Positions 1 to 8,925 of a DNA stretch of 64,000 bases are shown in pieces. Each line of letters begins with the position of its first letter. The stretch's first letter is position 1. This DNA comes from Pseudomethylobacillus aquaticus. GTDB taxonomy: Bacteria; Pseudomonadota; Gammaproteobacteria; Burkholderiales; Methylophilaceae. The stretch spans positions 124,001 through 188,000 of the forward strand of contig NZ_RJVP01000003.1 in NCBI RefSeq assembly GCF_003730115.1, read 5' to 3'. The translations under genes and the position numbers were made by a program. The notes beneath the pieces are model-generated. The model saw only the letters and a program-made list of their open reading frames with translations. It did no database searches and was not told the origin of the DNA.

Positions 1-188
1 TGCATGCCATTGGGCAGCCGCACTTCATCGCAGCGCACCTGCAGCATGCGCCCCTGAGCAAGCACCTGACTGCTCAGGCCGACTTCTTCCAGCGCCGGGT
101 CGTGGTGATCAAGCATGCTGGAGACTGCATTCGCTGGTGTCAGATGCGCCAGCCGCAAGTCGTTGCCATTGTCACGCTGCGCACTCAT
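1..188 (-). CDS. NUDIX hydrolase, ADP-ribose pyrophosphatase-like (N-terminal part)
   Basis: Partial gene running off the left edge; only about 62 N-terminal residues are visible. The segment reading LAQGRMLQVRCDEVRLPNG matches the N-terminal strand region of NudF-type ADP-ribose pyrophosphatases (the usual pattern is an acidic residue, G, hydrophobic, D, VRLP-G). The catalytic NUDIX box would lie outside the window. The ATG at 188 begins 5 bases after the stop of the upstream lipoprotein gene. An internal ATG at 116 would give a more usual N-terminus. The same gene often follows nuoN and DUF2818 in betaproteobacteria, which supports the call. The enzyme would hydrolyse ADP-ribose to AMP and ribose 5-phosphate in the cytosol. 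Confidence 0.6.
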   Translation of the reverse strand, partial: MSAQRDNGNDLRLAHLTPANAVSSMLDHHDPALEEVGLSSQVLAQGRMLQVRCDEVRLPNGM

Positions 189-192
189 GTGC

Positions 193-1032
193 TCACTGCT
201 TGCTGAAGGTTTCAGCGCGGATCAGCCAGCGGCCGTTGTCACGCACCAGCTCCAGCATTTTCTCGCCTACATCCCGATAACGCTTGGCGCTGTAGGTCTG
301 GGTGAAGCTGATGTTGGCGTTATCACTGTCAACGACATCGATCTGCAGCGCCGTCATGCTGACCTGTATGCCCGCTTGCGGATTCAGACGTGCGCTACGT
401 GCCTTGCGCCAGGCAGAGGCCGAAGCCGCCTCGCCCTTGAAGTCGGTCACATAGTGCGCGAAATAAGCGGCGGGCTGTCCGGACTGCCAGTCTGTCAGCC
501 AGGCTTGCAGCATCTGCTCGATGTCGGTGCGGGTGGCCTGCAACGCCTGCTCTTCTGCTGCACGTGCTTCGGCTTCGGGGTCTGGTTTGACCTCGGCTAC
601 CGCCACCTCCGGGCTGTCATCCACTTCGAGGCGATAGCCCAGGGCCGCCTGCAATTCACGCGCCTGATTGATGGTGGCCTTGTTGTCATTGTTGACAGGC
701 AGGTTGATCACCATCTGGTATTGATTGTAGGCCTGGGCCAGATGGCCTTTGGCGGCGTAGATCTGGCCTTGCAGCAGCATCACGCGCGCGCTTTGCGGTT
801 GCAACATGCGGGCTTGTGCAGTGCGATTCTCGGCCTTCAACAGATTGCCATCATGCAAAGCGGCCTCAGCTTGCACGATATGGCTATTGAACTCACTATT
901 GGGGAGCATCTTGTCATACAAGCCACAGCCGCTTGTGAGCATCATGCTGAACAGCAGCAGTGCGGAGCAAAGATGGCGGGCAGAGAATGGCTGGGCTACA
1001 GGGTCAATGGTAGGGTCGATGGTCGTTTTCAT
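193..1032 (-). CDS. TPR-containing lipoprotein with C-terminal NTF2-like (Cds6-type) domain
   Basis: 279 residues. A hydrophobic N-terminal segment ends in a lipobox-like LTSGC (about residues 32-36), so the protein is probably a lipoprotein. Residues about 50-135 contain TPR-like helices (alanine-rich, with QARMLQP and AYNQYQ). An acidic linker follows (EVKPDPEAEARAAEE). The last ~110 residues begin at MLQAWLTDWQSG and end at NGRWLIRAETF, a fold pattern shared with the C-termini of the TPR protein at 36747 and the L,D-transpeptidase at 37748. This resembles the NTF2-like domain found at the end of Cds6-type transpeptidases. The gene sits after DUF2818 and 5 bases before the NUDIX gene. A role at the cell envelope is inferred; the substrate is unknown. 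Confidence 0.75.
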   Translation of the reverse strand: MKTTIDPTIDPVAQPFSARHLCSALLLFSMMLTSGCGLYDKMLPNSEFNSHIVQAEAALHDGNLLKAENRTAQARMLQPQSARVMLLQGQIYAAKGHLAQAYNQYQMVINLPVNNDNKATINQARELQAALGYRLEVDDSPEVAVAEVKPDPEAEARAAEEQALQATRTDIEQMLQAWLTDWQSGQPAAYFAHYVTDFKGEAASASAWRKARSARLNPQAGIQVSMTALQIDVVDSDNANISFTQTYSAKRYRDVGEKMLELVRDNGRWLIRAETFSKQ

Positions 1033-1081
1033 GTGAGCACCTTATCAAAAAAAGGCCGATCGCGGTGCCCCCACGTTCTGG

Positions 1082-1378
1082 TTATCGCGCTTGCGGCAAC
1101 CAGAAATTCCGGTAGATGAAGCCCGGGAATGAGAACACCAGAAACAGACAGGCATTGATGGTATAGAACTCCCAGCCCTGCGGACTGGTTTGTCCCAGCG
1201 TGGCAAACTCGGCATACCAGGCCAGCAAGCCCATCACGACAAAATACACGGCCAGTTCCAGCATGCTCCAGTAGACGCGTTTGGGCTGCGCCACCGGGAT
1301 CAGCAGGAACAGGCGGCTGGACAACCAGGGCAGGTTGGCCAGCAGTATGGCCAGGATCAGCAGCGTGATCTGCGCCAT
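1082..1378 (-). CDS. DUF2818 family membrane protein
   Basis: 98 residues with about three hydrophobic segments (N-terminal LLILAILLANLPWL, central LAVYFVVMGLLAWY, and a C-terminal one before YRNFWLPQ). It starts 1 base after the nuoN stop, so it is translationally linked to the complex I operon. Small proteins of this type recur directly downstream of nuoN in betaproteobacteria and are annotated DUF2818. No catalytic residues are evident. Involvement in complex I assembly or stability is only an inference from position. Confidence 0.85.
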   Translation of the reverse strand: MAQITLLILAILLANLPWLSSRLFLLIPVAQPKRVYWSMLELAVYFVVMGLLAWYAEFATLGQTSPQGWEFYTINACLFLVFSFPGFIYRNFWLPQAR

Positions 1379-1379
1379 G

Positions 1380-2825
1380 CTAGAGGCTCTGCACGATGGC
1401 GTAAGCGCAGATCGACATCAATATCTGTGGCAGCAGACCCAATACCAGCAGAGACAGCGCGTTGACGCTGAGTGCGGCCTTCATCCCGAACGGAGCGACG
1501 ATGGGGCTGTGATCCTGTGGCTCGTCGAAATACATGAGCTTGACGATGCGCAGGTAGTAATAGGCACCGATGGCGGCCATCAGCACGGCGAACACCACCA
1601 CCCACAGGTAGCCCGCCTGCAAGGCGGCCTGCAACACGGTGAACTTGGCATAAAAGCCCAGTGTGGGCGGAATGCCCGCCATGGAGAACATGGTGATCAT
1701 CATCAGGAAGGCATACCAGGGACTGCGCTGGTTAAGGCCTTTGAGATCGTCCAGCGTATCCGCTTCAAAGCCTTGGCGCGACAGCAACAGGATGACGCCG
1801 AATGCCGCGAGCGACATGATGGTGTAGGAGGCGATATAGAAGAATGCCGAAGCCAGGCCATTGCCACTGACGCTCATGAAACCGAACAGCAGGAAGCCGA
1901 TATGCGAAATGGTGGAATACGCCAGCATGCGCTTGAGGTTGGTCTGCACGATGGCGGTGATGTTACCGATGGCGATGGACAGCACCGCCATGATGACCAG
2001 CATGTTTTGCCAATCGACGGCCAGCACGGCCAGGCCCTGGATCAGCAGACGGATCACAAACGCGAACGCAGCCAGCTTGGTGACAGAACCGATCAGCAGG
2101 GTCACCACGGTAGGTGCACCTTCATACACATCCGGGATCCACATCTGGAACGGCACCGCACCCAGTTTGAAGGCCATGCCCGCCACCACGAACACCAGGC
2201 CCAGCACCATCACCGCATGGTGATCACCGCCATTCATGAGGCGGCTGCTCACTTCGCTGATATGCAGGCTGCCAGTGGCGCCATACAGCATGGACATGCC
2301 GTACAGCAACATGCCGGAGGCGAGCGCCCCCAGCACGAAATACTTCATGGCCGCTTCGGTAGCGCGCACATTGTCGCGGTCCAGCGCGACCAGTGCGTAC
2401 AGGCTCAACGACAGCAATTCCAGCCCGATATAGAGCGTGAGGAAATGCTGACCGGACGCCATCACCATCATGCCCGCCAGTGAGAACAGCACCAGCGCGT
2501 AGAACTCGCCACGGAACATGCCACGCAGCTGCAGGTATTGGCGCGAATACACCAGGATCAGCGAGGTGCCGATATACATCATCACCTTGATCACATCGGA
2601 CAAGGTGTCGTCCACGAACATGGCATTGAAGGCATAACCCACCGTGGGCACATGCGTGACGATGGTCAACACGCCTGCGCCCAGCAAGGTGAGCTGCGAT
2701 GCAAGGTAGATCAGGATGCGCTGTTGCGGCTTCAGGAACAGGTCCAGCAACAGGATGACCATGGCCATGCTCAGTACCCACAGCTCGGGCAAGGCGGAGA
2801 ACAGGTCGGATTGTAAGGCGTTCAT
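1380..2825 (-). CDS. nuoN: NADH-quinone oxidoreductase subunit N
   Basis: 481 residues, the usual length. It is a polytopic inner-membrane antiporter-like subunit of complex I that takes part in proton pumping. The conserved glutamate region is visible (TLYIGLELLSLSLYALV), as is the broken-helix lysine region (GMAFKLGAVPFQMWIPDVYEG). It is the last nuo gene, 20 bases after nuoM and 1 base before DUF2818. The ATG at 2825 gives a normal N-terminus (MNALQSDLFSALPEL). No frame disruption is seen. Confidence 0.97.
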   Translation of the reverse strand: MNALQSDLFSALPELWVLSMAMVILLLDLFLKPQQRILIYLASQLTLLGAGVLTIVTHVPTVGYAFNAMFVDDTLSDVIKVMMYIGTSLILVYSRQYLQLRGMFRGEFYALVLFSLAGMMVMASGQHFLTLYIGLELLSLSLYALVALDRDNVRATEAAMKYFVLGALASGMLLYGMSMLYGATGSLHISEVSSRLMNGGDHHAVMVLGLVFVVAGMAFKLGAVPFQMWIPDVYEGAPTVVTLLIGSVTKLAAFAFVIRLLIQGLAVLAVDWQNMLVIMAVLSIAIGNITAIVQTNLKRMLAYSTISHIGFLLFGFMSVSGNGLASAFFYIASYTIMSLAAFGVILLLSRQGFEADTLDDLKGLNQRSPWYAFLMMITMFSMAGIPPTLGFYAKFTVLQAALQAGYLWVVVFAVLMAAIGAYYYLRIVKLMYFDEPQDHSPIVAPFGMKAALSVNALSLLVLGLLPQILMSICAYAIVQSL

Positions 2826-2845
2826 TATCTAGGTTCCGTTCAGCT

Positions 2846-4333
2846 TTACAGGGCAGGCAACTTGCTCTGCGCCAAATGCGACAGCAACTGGCTGACACTG
2901 GCGTGGGTCATTTCGGTGATGGGCTGCGGATACACACCGAAGCCGATCACCAGCACAGTCAGCACACCCAGGATCAGGAATTCGCGGCGGTTCAGATCCT
3001 TGAGTTCGGCTACATGCGCATTGGCGATCTCGCCGAAGAACACGCGCTTCACCATCCACAAGGTATACGCCGCACCGAAGATCAGCGTGGTCGCGGCCAG
3101 GAAGGCATACCAGAAATTCACCTGCAGGCTGGCCAGGATCACCATGAACTCACCCACGAAACCGGAGGTGCCCGGCAGACCGGCATTGGCCATGCCGAAC
3201 AGCACGGCAAAGGCAGCAAAGGTGGGCATGGTGTTGGCTACACCGCCGTAATCAGCGATCTGGCGGGAGTGCATGCGGTCATACAACACGCCTACGCACA
3301 GGAACATGGCGGTGGAGATGAAGCCGTGCGAGATCATCTGCACCACGGCACCTTCCATGCCCAGCGGGTTGAACAGGAAGAAGCCCAGCGTGACAAACCC
3401 CATATGCGAGATGGACGAATAGGCGATCAGTTTCTTCATGTCCTGCTGCACCAGCGCCACCAGCGCGATATAGACGATGGCGATCAGCGACAGCGTGACC
3501 ATGAAGCCGGTCAGGTAGTGTGCGGCATCCGGCGCGATCGGCATGGCGAAGCGCAGGAAGCTGTAACCACCCAGCTTGAGTGCGATGGCGGCCAACACCA
3601 CGGAGCCGCCGGTGGGGGCTTCCACGTGCGCATCAGGCAGCCAGGTATGCACAGGCCACATCGGGATCTTGACCGCGAACGCCATGAAGAAGGCCAGGAA
3701 GATCAGGATCTGCACATCCAGCGCGATCGGCATGCGGTAGTAATCGACGATCTCGAAGCTGTTGGTCTGATGGTATAGATAGATGAATGCCACCAGCATC
3801 AGCAAGGAACCCAGCAGGGTATACAGGAAGAACTTGATGGTGGCATACACGCGGTTAGGACCACCCCAGATACCGATCACCAGGAACATCGGGATCAGCA
3901 TGGCTTCCCAGAACACGTAATACAGGATGGCATCCAGCGCACTGAACACGCCTATCATCAGACCGGACATGATCAGGAAGGCGGCGTTATATTGCGCGAC
4001 GCGCTTCTCGATGACTTCCCAACCCGCGATGACCACGATGATGGTGGTGAAGCTGGTGAGCAGGATCAAGGGCACCGCGATACCGTCCACGCCCAGGTGA
4101 TAATTGATATTAAAGGCAGGTATCCACTGGAACCCTTCCTGGAACTGGAAGCCACCATCAGCGAAATCGAAACCGGTGTACAGCGGTACGGTGACCGCAA
4201 ACGCCACAATGCTGCCGATCAGCGCCAGCCAGCGTGCCTTGCCGGCATGCTGGTCGCCCCCCGTGAACAGCACGAGGATGCCGGCCAGAATGGGCACCCA
4301 GATAGCAAAACTGAGGATATGGGATTCAAACAT
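2846..4333 (-). CDS. nuoM: NADH-quinone oxidoreductase subunit M
   Basis: 495 residues, a complete antiporter-like subunit of complex I. The essential glutamate sits in VFWEAMLIPMFLVIG, and the conserved lysine-bearing stretch reads AVKIPMWPVHTWLPDAHVEAP. About 14 membrane helices are expected. The gap to nuoL upstream is 112 bases, one of the larger spacers in the operon, and contains a short direct repeat. nuoN follows after 20 bases. Confidence 0.97.
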   Translation of the reverse strand: MFESHILSFAIWVPILAGILVLFTGGDQHAGKARWLALIGSIVAFAVTVPLYTGFDFADGGFQFQEGFQWIPAFNINYHLGVDGIAVPLILLTSFTTIIVVIAGWEVIEKRVAQYNAAFLIMSGLMIGVFSALDAILYYVFWEAMLIPMFLVIGIWGGPNRVYATIKFFLYTLLGSLLMLVAFIYLYHQTNSFEIVDYYRMPIALDVQILIFLAFFMAFAVKIPMWPVHTWLPDAHVEAPTGGSVVLAAIALKLGGYSFLRFAMPIAPDAAHYLTGFMVTLSLIAIVYIALVALVQQDMKKLIAYSSISHMGFVTLGFFLFNPLGMEGAVVQMISHGFISTAMFLCVGVLYDRMHSRQIADYGGVANTMPTFAAFAVLFGMANAGLPGTSGFVGEFMVILASLQVNFWYAFLAATTLIFGAAYTLWMVKRVFFGEIANAHVAELKDLNRREFLILGVLTVLVIGFGVYPQPITEMTHASVSQLLSHLAQSKLPAL

Positions 4334-4419
4334 GGTGTGGGTCGATTCCAGGCAAACCAGCCAGCAGACCAGCTGCTGGTGCTAAAACGATGGCGGGCAT
4401 TGTATCTGTCGTGGCTTTG

Positions 4420-4445
4420 TATGGCATGGCGTTATATGGCATGGC
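4420..4445. repeat. short direct repeat in the nuoL-nuoM spacer
   Basis: Two identical 11-mers TATGGCATGGC occur at 4420-4430 and 4435-4445, a 15-base period, directly after the nuoL stop codon (on the coding strand). The rest of the 112-base spacer shows nothing that I recognise. It is probably a small tandem duplication without a known role. Confidence 0.7.
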
Positions 4446-6458
4446 TTAAAGCAACCGCAACAATACAAAACTCAACAACAGGAACGCGCCTATGATCATG
4501 GAGAACGCATAGTGGTAGATCAGGCCGGATTGCAGATGACGCACCACGGCAGAGATACGACCAATCAGCCCGGCGGTACCGTTCACGACGAAGCCATCGA
4601 TCCATTTCACGTCACTGGTGCGCCACAGCACGCCACCCAGCAGACGTGAGCCACCGGCGAACACCTTCTCGTTGAAATCATCGAAGCCGTATTTGTTCTC
4701 AAGCAGCTGATACAGGCCGTTGCAACGCGCCTTGATCGCTGCCGGGATGTCCGGACGCTTCATGTAGAAGAACCAGGACAGCGCCACGCCAGCCGCCGCC
4801 AGCAGGAATGGCGGCGTGGTCAAAGCATGTGTGGCCATGGCCAGCGCGCCATGGAAATGATGCGCCAGCTCATGCATGGCCGGGTGCGCGGTCTGATCGA
4901 TTTTGATGGCGTCGCCGAAGAAGCCGCCGAACAGCAGCGGCTCGATGGCCACATACCCGATGGCCAGGGAAGGCACTGCCAGCAGCACCAGCGGCAAGGT
5001 CACCACCCAGGGTGACTCGTGTGGTTTGTCGTGCGGGCCCAGGCCGTGGTGGTGGTCGTGTGCATGGTTGTCATGATCATGATGTGCCGCTTCCATCCAG
5101 CGCTCCTTGCCGTGGAACACCAGGAAGTACATGCGGAAGGAATAGAACGCGGTGACGAACACGCCGGCCAGCACGGCAAAGTAGGCAAACCCACTGCCCG
5201 CGATGCTGGAGAACTTCACCGCCTCGATGATGGAATCCTTGGAATAGAAGCCGGAGAACAGCGGCGTGCCGATCAGGGCCAGCGAGCCGATCAGCGAAGT
5301 GATCCAGGTGATGGGCATGTATTTGCGCAGCCCCCCCATGTTGCGGATGTCCTGGTCATGGTGCATGCCCATGATCACGGAACCGGCACCGAGGAACAGC
5401 AAGGCTTTGAAGAAGGCGTGCGTCATCAAATGGAACATGGCCACCGAGTAGGCCGATACCCCGAGCGCCACGGTCATGTAACCCAGCTGCGACAGCGTGG
5501 AATACGCCACCACGCGCTTGATGTCGTTCTGGATGATGCCCAGGAAGCCCATGAACAGTGCGGTGATTGCACCGATGACCAGCACGAAAGACAGCGCCGT
5601 TTCGGACAACTCGAACAAGGGCGACATGCGTGTCACCATGAAGATACCCGCTGTGACCATGGTCGCCGCGTGGATCAGTGCCGAGATCGGCGTGGGGCCT
5701 TCCATGGAATCGGGCAGCCACACATGCAAAGGCACTTGTGCGGATTTACCCATGGCGCCGATGAACAGCAGGATGCAAGTCACGGTCATCAGCGACCATG
5801 GCTGACCGGGGATGAGTTCGACCTTGGCATCCGCGAACTGGGGTGCCACGGAGAACACCGCCGCATAATCCAGACTACCCAGGTAATACAGCACCATGCC
5901 GATGCCCAGCAGGAAGCCGAAGTCACCGACGCGGTTGACCAGAAACGCTTTCAGATTGGCGTAGATGGCGGTCGGACGCTTGTACCAGAAGCCGATCAGC
6001 AGGTAAGACACCAGGCCCACCGCTTCCCAGCCGAAGAACAGCTGCATGAAGTTGTTGGCCATCACCAGCATCAGCATGGAGAAGGTGAACAGCGAGATGT
6101 AACTGAAGAAGCGGCTGTAGCCCGGATCTTCCGCCATGTAACCCACCGTGTAGATGTGCACCATCAGCGAGACGAAGGTGACCACCAGCATCATGACGGC
6201 GGTCAGCCGGTCGATGAGGAAACCGACTTCAAAACTGTGGCCGCCGCTGGTCAGCCAGGTGTAGACCGGGCCGTTGAATTCATAGCCCTGCAGCACATCC
6301 ATGAACACATACACTGACAGGCCGAACGAAGCTGCCACGCCGGCAATGGTCAGCCAGTGTGCACTGGCACGCGGCAAGCGGCTACCGAACAGGCCGACCA
6401 CAGCCGCAGCGAACAGAGGCAGCAGTGGTATCAGCAAATAAATCGTTTGCATGCTCAT
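4446..6458 (-). CDS. nuoL: NADH-quinone oxidoreductase subunit L
   Basis: 670 residues, the largest antiporter-like subunit of complex I, at the distal tip of the membrane arm. Visible signatures are FFGWEAVGLVSYLLIG (conserved Glu) and GKSAQVPLHVWLPDSMEGPTP (conserved Lys and His region). A histidine-rich loop (HHDHDNHAHDHHHG, encoded around 5040-5095) lies between later helices. The C-terminus, beyond about residue 560, corresponds to the lateral amphipathic helix and last membrane helix. It starts 7 bases after nuoK. Length and start are normal. Confidence 0.97.
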   Translation of the reverse strand: MSMQTIYLLIPLLPLFAAAVVGLFGSRLPRASAHWLTIAGVAASFGLSVYVFMDVLQGYEFNGPVYTWLTSGGHSFEVGFLIDRLTAVMMLVVTFVSLMVHIYTVGYMAEDPGYSRFFSYISLFTFSMLMLVMANNFMQLFFGWEAVGLVSYLLIGFWYKRPTAIYANLKAFLVNRVGDFGFLLGIGMVLYYLGSLDYAAVFSVAPQFADAKVELIPGQPWSLMTVTCILLFIGAMGKSAQVPLHVWLPDSMEGPTPISALIHAATMVTAGIFMVTRMSPLFELSETALSFVLVIGAITALFMGFLGIIQNDIKRVVAYSTLSQLGYMTVALGVSAYSVAMFHLMTHAFFKALLFLGAGSVIMGMHHDQDIRNMGGLRKYMPITWITSLIGSLALIGTPLFSGFYSKDSIIEAVKFSSIAGSGFAYFAVLAGVFVTAFYSFRMYFLVFHGKERWMEAAHHDHDNHAHDHHHGLGPHDKPHESPWVVTLPLVLLAVPSLAIGYVAIEPLLFGGFFGDAIKIDQTAHPAMHELAHHFHGALAMATHALTTPPFLLAAAGVALSWFFYMKRPDIPAAIKARCNGLYQLLENKYGFDDFNEKVFAGGSRLLGGVLWRTSDVKWIDGFVVNGTAGLIGRISAVVRHLQSGLIYHYAFSMIIGAFLLLSFVLLRLL

Positions 6459-6465
6459 CAGTACA

Positions 6466-6774
6466 TCAACCCTTCAGCGCGTCTAGATCGTCAACATGGA
6501 TCGTACGCAGATTACGGAACAACACGACCAGAATCGCCAGACCAATCGCGGACTCTGCCGCCGCCACCGTCAGGATGAAGAACACGAACACCTGACCGGC
6601 GATGTCGTTCAGGTAATGCGAGAACGCGATGAAGTTGAGGTTCACGGCCAGCAACATCAGCTCGATGGCCATCAACAGGATGATGACGTTCTTGCGGTTG
6701 AGGAAGATGCCGATGATGCTGATGGCGAACAACAGCGACCCCAGGATCAGGTAATGGGAAAGGGTCACGCTCAT
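6466..6774 (-). CDS. nuoK: NADH-quinone oxidoreductase subunit K
   Basis: 102 residues with three membrane helices. The two conserved membrane glutamates are present ([16 protein letters not shown] and [13 protein letters not shown]). Its ATG overlaps the end of nuoJ by four bases (ATGA), indicating translational coupling. It belongs to the proton-translocating connection between the quinone site and the antiporter-like subunits. Confidence 0.97.
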   Translation of the reverse strand: MSVTLSHYLILGSLLFAISIIGIFLNRKNVIILLMAIELMLLAVNLNFIAFSHYLNDIAGQVFVFFILTVAAAESAIGLAILVVLFRNLRTIHVDDLDALKG

Positions 6775-7403
6775 GGCTTGGGCTCCTGCTGTGCCTGTTC
6801 GGCTTCAGGCTCCGTGTAAGACGGCATGCTGACCATGCGCACACGGTCATTACGTTTGACCTGCACCTGTGCTGCCGGGTCGATGAACTTGGAATCCTTG
6901 CGCTCGCGCAGCGTCAGGGCGATGGCCGCCACGATGGCCACCAGCAACAGCACCGCCGCCAGCTCGAAGGGCAACAGATAATCGGTATACAACACGCGGC
7001 CCAGCTCGGCAGTGTTGCTGTAACCGGCAGGTTTGGCCACAGGCGCTGCCGCTTCGATGAAGTAGCGACCGCTCAATACCAGCGCCATCTCCACGGCCAT
7101 CAGCACCCCGACCACGGCCGCGACAGGCAGGTAACTCCAGAACCCTTCGCGCAGACGGTCCAGATTGATGTCCAGCATCATCACCACGAACAGGAACAGC
7201 ACCATCACCGCGCCTACGTAGACCAGCACCAGTGCGATGGCGAGGAACTCTGCTTCCAGCAGCAGCCAGATACCGGCCGCTGTGAAGAACGCCAGCACCA
7301 GAAACAAGGCGGCATGAACGGGATTGCGCGCCGTGATGACGCGCAGGCCGGCGATCAGCAGGATAGCCGCCAGCGTATAGAAAACGAAGTCCTGGAATAT
7401 CAT
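6771..7403 (-). CDS. nuoJ: NADH-quinone oxidoreductase subunit J
   Basis: 210 residues, a polytopic membrane subunit of complex I. The conserved central helix reads [19 protein letters not shown], as in NuoJ proteins. The C-terminal tail is charged and Glu/Gln-rich ([12 protein letters not shown]). It overlaps nuoI by 4 bases upstream and nuoK by 4 bases downstream. Confidence 0.96.
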   Translation of the reverse strand: MIFQDFVFYTLAAILLIAGLRVITARNPVHAALFLVLAFFTAAGIWLLLEAEFLAIALVLVYVGAVMVLFLFVVMMLDINLDRLREGFWSYLPVAAVVGVLMAVEMALVLSGRYFIEAAAPVAKPAGYSNTAELGRVLYTDYLLPFELAAVLLLVAIVAAIALTLRERKDSKFIDPAAQVQVKRNDRVRMVSMPSYTEPEAEQAQQEPKP

Positions 7404-7891
7404 CGGAATTTTGCGTCCTCGGTGCGGTCGGCGGCGATCTGCGCCTCGTATTTATCGCCAACGGCGAGCAACATCTGTTTGGTATAGAGCAGATCGCCAC
7501 GTTGTTCGCCGTGGTAATCGAAGATACGCGTTTCAACGATGGAATCGACCGGGCAGGATTCTTCACACATCCCGCAGAAGATGCACTTGGTCAGGTCGAT
7601 GTCATAACGCGTGGTACGGCGTGTGTTGTCTTCGCGCTGCTCGGACTCGATGGTGATGGCCATGGCCGGGCATACCGCTTCACACAGCTTGCAGGCGATG
7701 CAGCGCTCTTCCCCGTTCGGGTAGCGGCGCAGTGCGTGCAGACCGCGGAAACGCGGGCTCATCGGCGTGCGTTCTTCGGGGAACTGCACGGTGATCTTGC
7801 GCGCGAAGAAGTAGCGGCCGGTCAGGGCCATGCCCTTCAGCAGCTCGACCAGCATCAGGCTGGAAAACACGTCTTTTACTTTTCTCAACAT
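7400..7891 (-). CDS. nuoI: NADH-quinone oxidoreductase subunit I (2x[4Fe-4S])
   Basis: 163 residues when started at the ATG at 7891 ([13 protein letters not shown]). A longer open frame extends into nuoH but has no family-like N-terminus. Two ferredoxin motifs bind the N6a and N6b clusters: [12 protein letters not shown] and [12 protein letters not shown]. The protein passes electrons toward NuoB near the membrane. It begins 14 bases after the nuoH stop and overlaps nuoJ by 4 bases. Confidence 0.96.
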   Translation of the reverse strand: MLRKVKDVFSSLMLVELLKGMALTGRYFFARKITVQFPEERTPMSPRFRGLHALRRYPNGEERCIACKLCEAVCPAMAITIESEQREDNTRRTTRYDIDLTKCIFCGMCEESCPVDSIVETRIFDYHGEQRGDLLYTKQMLLAVGDKYEAQIAADRTEDAKFR

Positions 7892-7905
7892 GTGTCCGGT
7901 CTCAA

Positions 7906-8925
7906 TTAATGGAACAAATAGGCCCAAGGAGTCTGCATCATCGCCCCCACCACGATGATCCACACCAGCGTGATCGGGATGAACACTTTCCAGCCCAGGC
8001 GCATGATCTGGTCATAGCGGTAACGCGGGAAGGTGGCGCGGAACCACAGGAAGCAGAACACCAGGAAACCGACCTTGAGGAACAGCCACAGGATGCTGTC
8101 CGGCAAGAAAGGTACCGGAGACAGCCACCCACCCAAGAACATGAGGGCAGCCAGCATGCACACCAGCCAGATGTTGGCGTATTCGGCCAGGAAGAACACG
8201 GCGAAGGCCATGCCCGAGTATTCCACATGGAAACCGGCCACGATCTCGGATTCACCCTCGGCCACATCGAATGGCGCACGGTTGGTTTCAGCGACGGCGC
8301 TAATGAAATACACGATGAACAGCGGGAACAAAGGCAACCAGTACCAGTGCCAGAAACCACCAGCCTGCGCCGTCACGATCTTGCCAAGGTTGAGGCTGTT
8401 GGCCGACATCAGCACGCCGACCAGCGCAAAGCCCATGGCGATCTCGTAGGAGACGATCTGTGCGGCTGAGCGCAGCGAGCCGAGGAACGCGTACTTGGAG
8501 TTGGATGCCCAGCCCGCGATGATCACGCCATACACGGCTACCGAGGTCATGGCCAGAATATAGAGCAGGCCTGCGTCGATGTCCGCCAGCACCAGCGTGG
8601 CATCGAACGGCACTACCGCCCAGGCCGCGAACGCTGGCGCGATCGCCAGCACCGGGCCCAGCAGGAACAGGCCCTTGTTGGAGGCGGTAGGGACGATGAT
8701 CTCTTTCATCAGCAGCTTGATGCCATCGGCGAGTGGCTGCAACAGGCCAAAGTAGCCCACGCGGTTCGGACCGATACGCACCTGCATGTAACCGATGACT
8801 TTACGTTCCGCGAGGGTCAGGTAGGCAATGGCGATCATCAAGGGCAGCACGATGGCCACGATCTTGGCCAGGGTCCACACCACAGGCCAGCTTGACCCGA
8901 ACAGGGTTTGCAAGGATTCCATCAT
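7906..8925 (-). CDS. nuoH: NADH-quinone oxidoreductase subunit H
   Basis: 339 residues, a membrane subunit forming part of the quinone-binding chamber. The hallmark cytoplasmic loop is intact ([20 protein letters not shown]), as is the RIGPNRVG motif near residue 50. The start overlaps the end of nuoG by 4 bases, indicating coupled translation. Length is normal. Confidence 0.97.
   Translation of the reverse strand: MMESLQTLFGSSWPVVWTLAKIVAIVLPLMIAIAYLTLAERKVIGYMQVRIGPNRVGYFGLLQPLADGIKLLMKEIIVPTASNKGLFLLGPVLAIAPAFAAWAVVPFDATLVLADIDAGLLYILAMTSVAVYGVIIAGWASNSKYAFLGSLRSAAQIVSYEIAMGFALVGVLMSANSLNLGKIVTAQAGGFWHWYWLPLFPLFIVYFISAVAETNRAPFDVAEGESEIVAGFHVEYSGMAFAVFFLAEYANIWLVCMLAALMFLGGWLSPVPFLPDSILWLFLKVGFLVFCFLWFRATFPRYRYDQIMRLGWKVFIPITLVWIIVVGAMMQTPWAYLFH

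Noticed and set aside
1281-2483. Long plus-strand open frame (400 codons) antisense to nuoN, rich in His, Gln and Asp
   Set aside because: It is the antisense shadow of a GC-rich membrane-protein gene, has no resemblance to a known family and no ribosome site; nuoN is unambiguous.
5019-6317. Plus-strand open frame (432 codons) antisense to nuoL
   Set aside because: Composition (His/Gln/Asp/Glu) is the mirror of hydrophobic codons in nuoL; no domain is recognisable.
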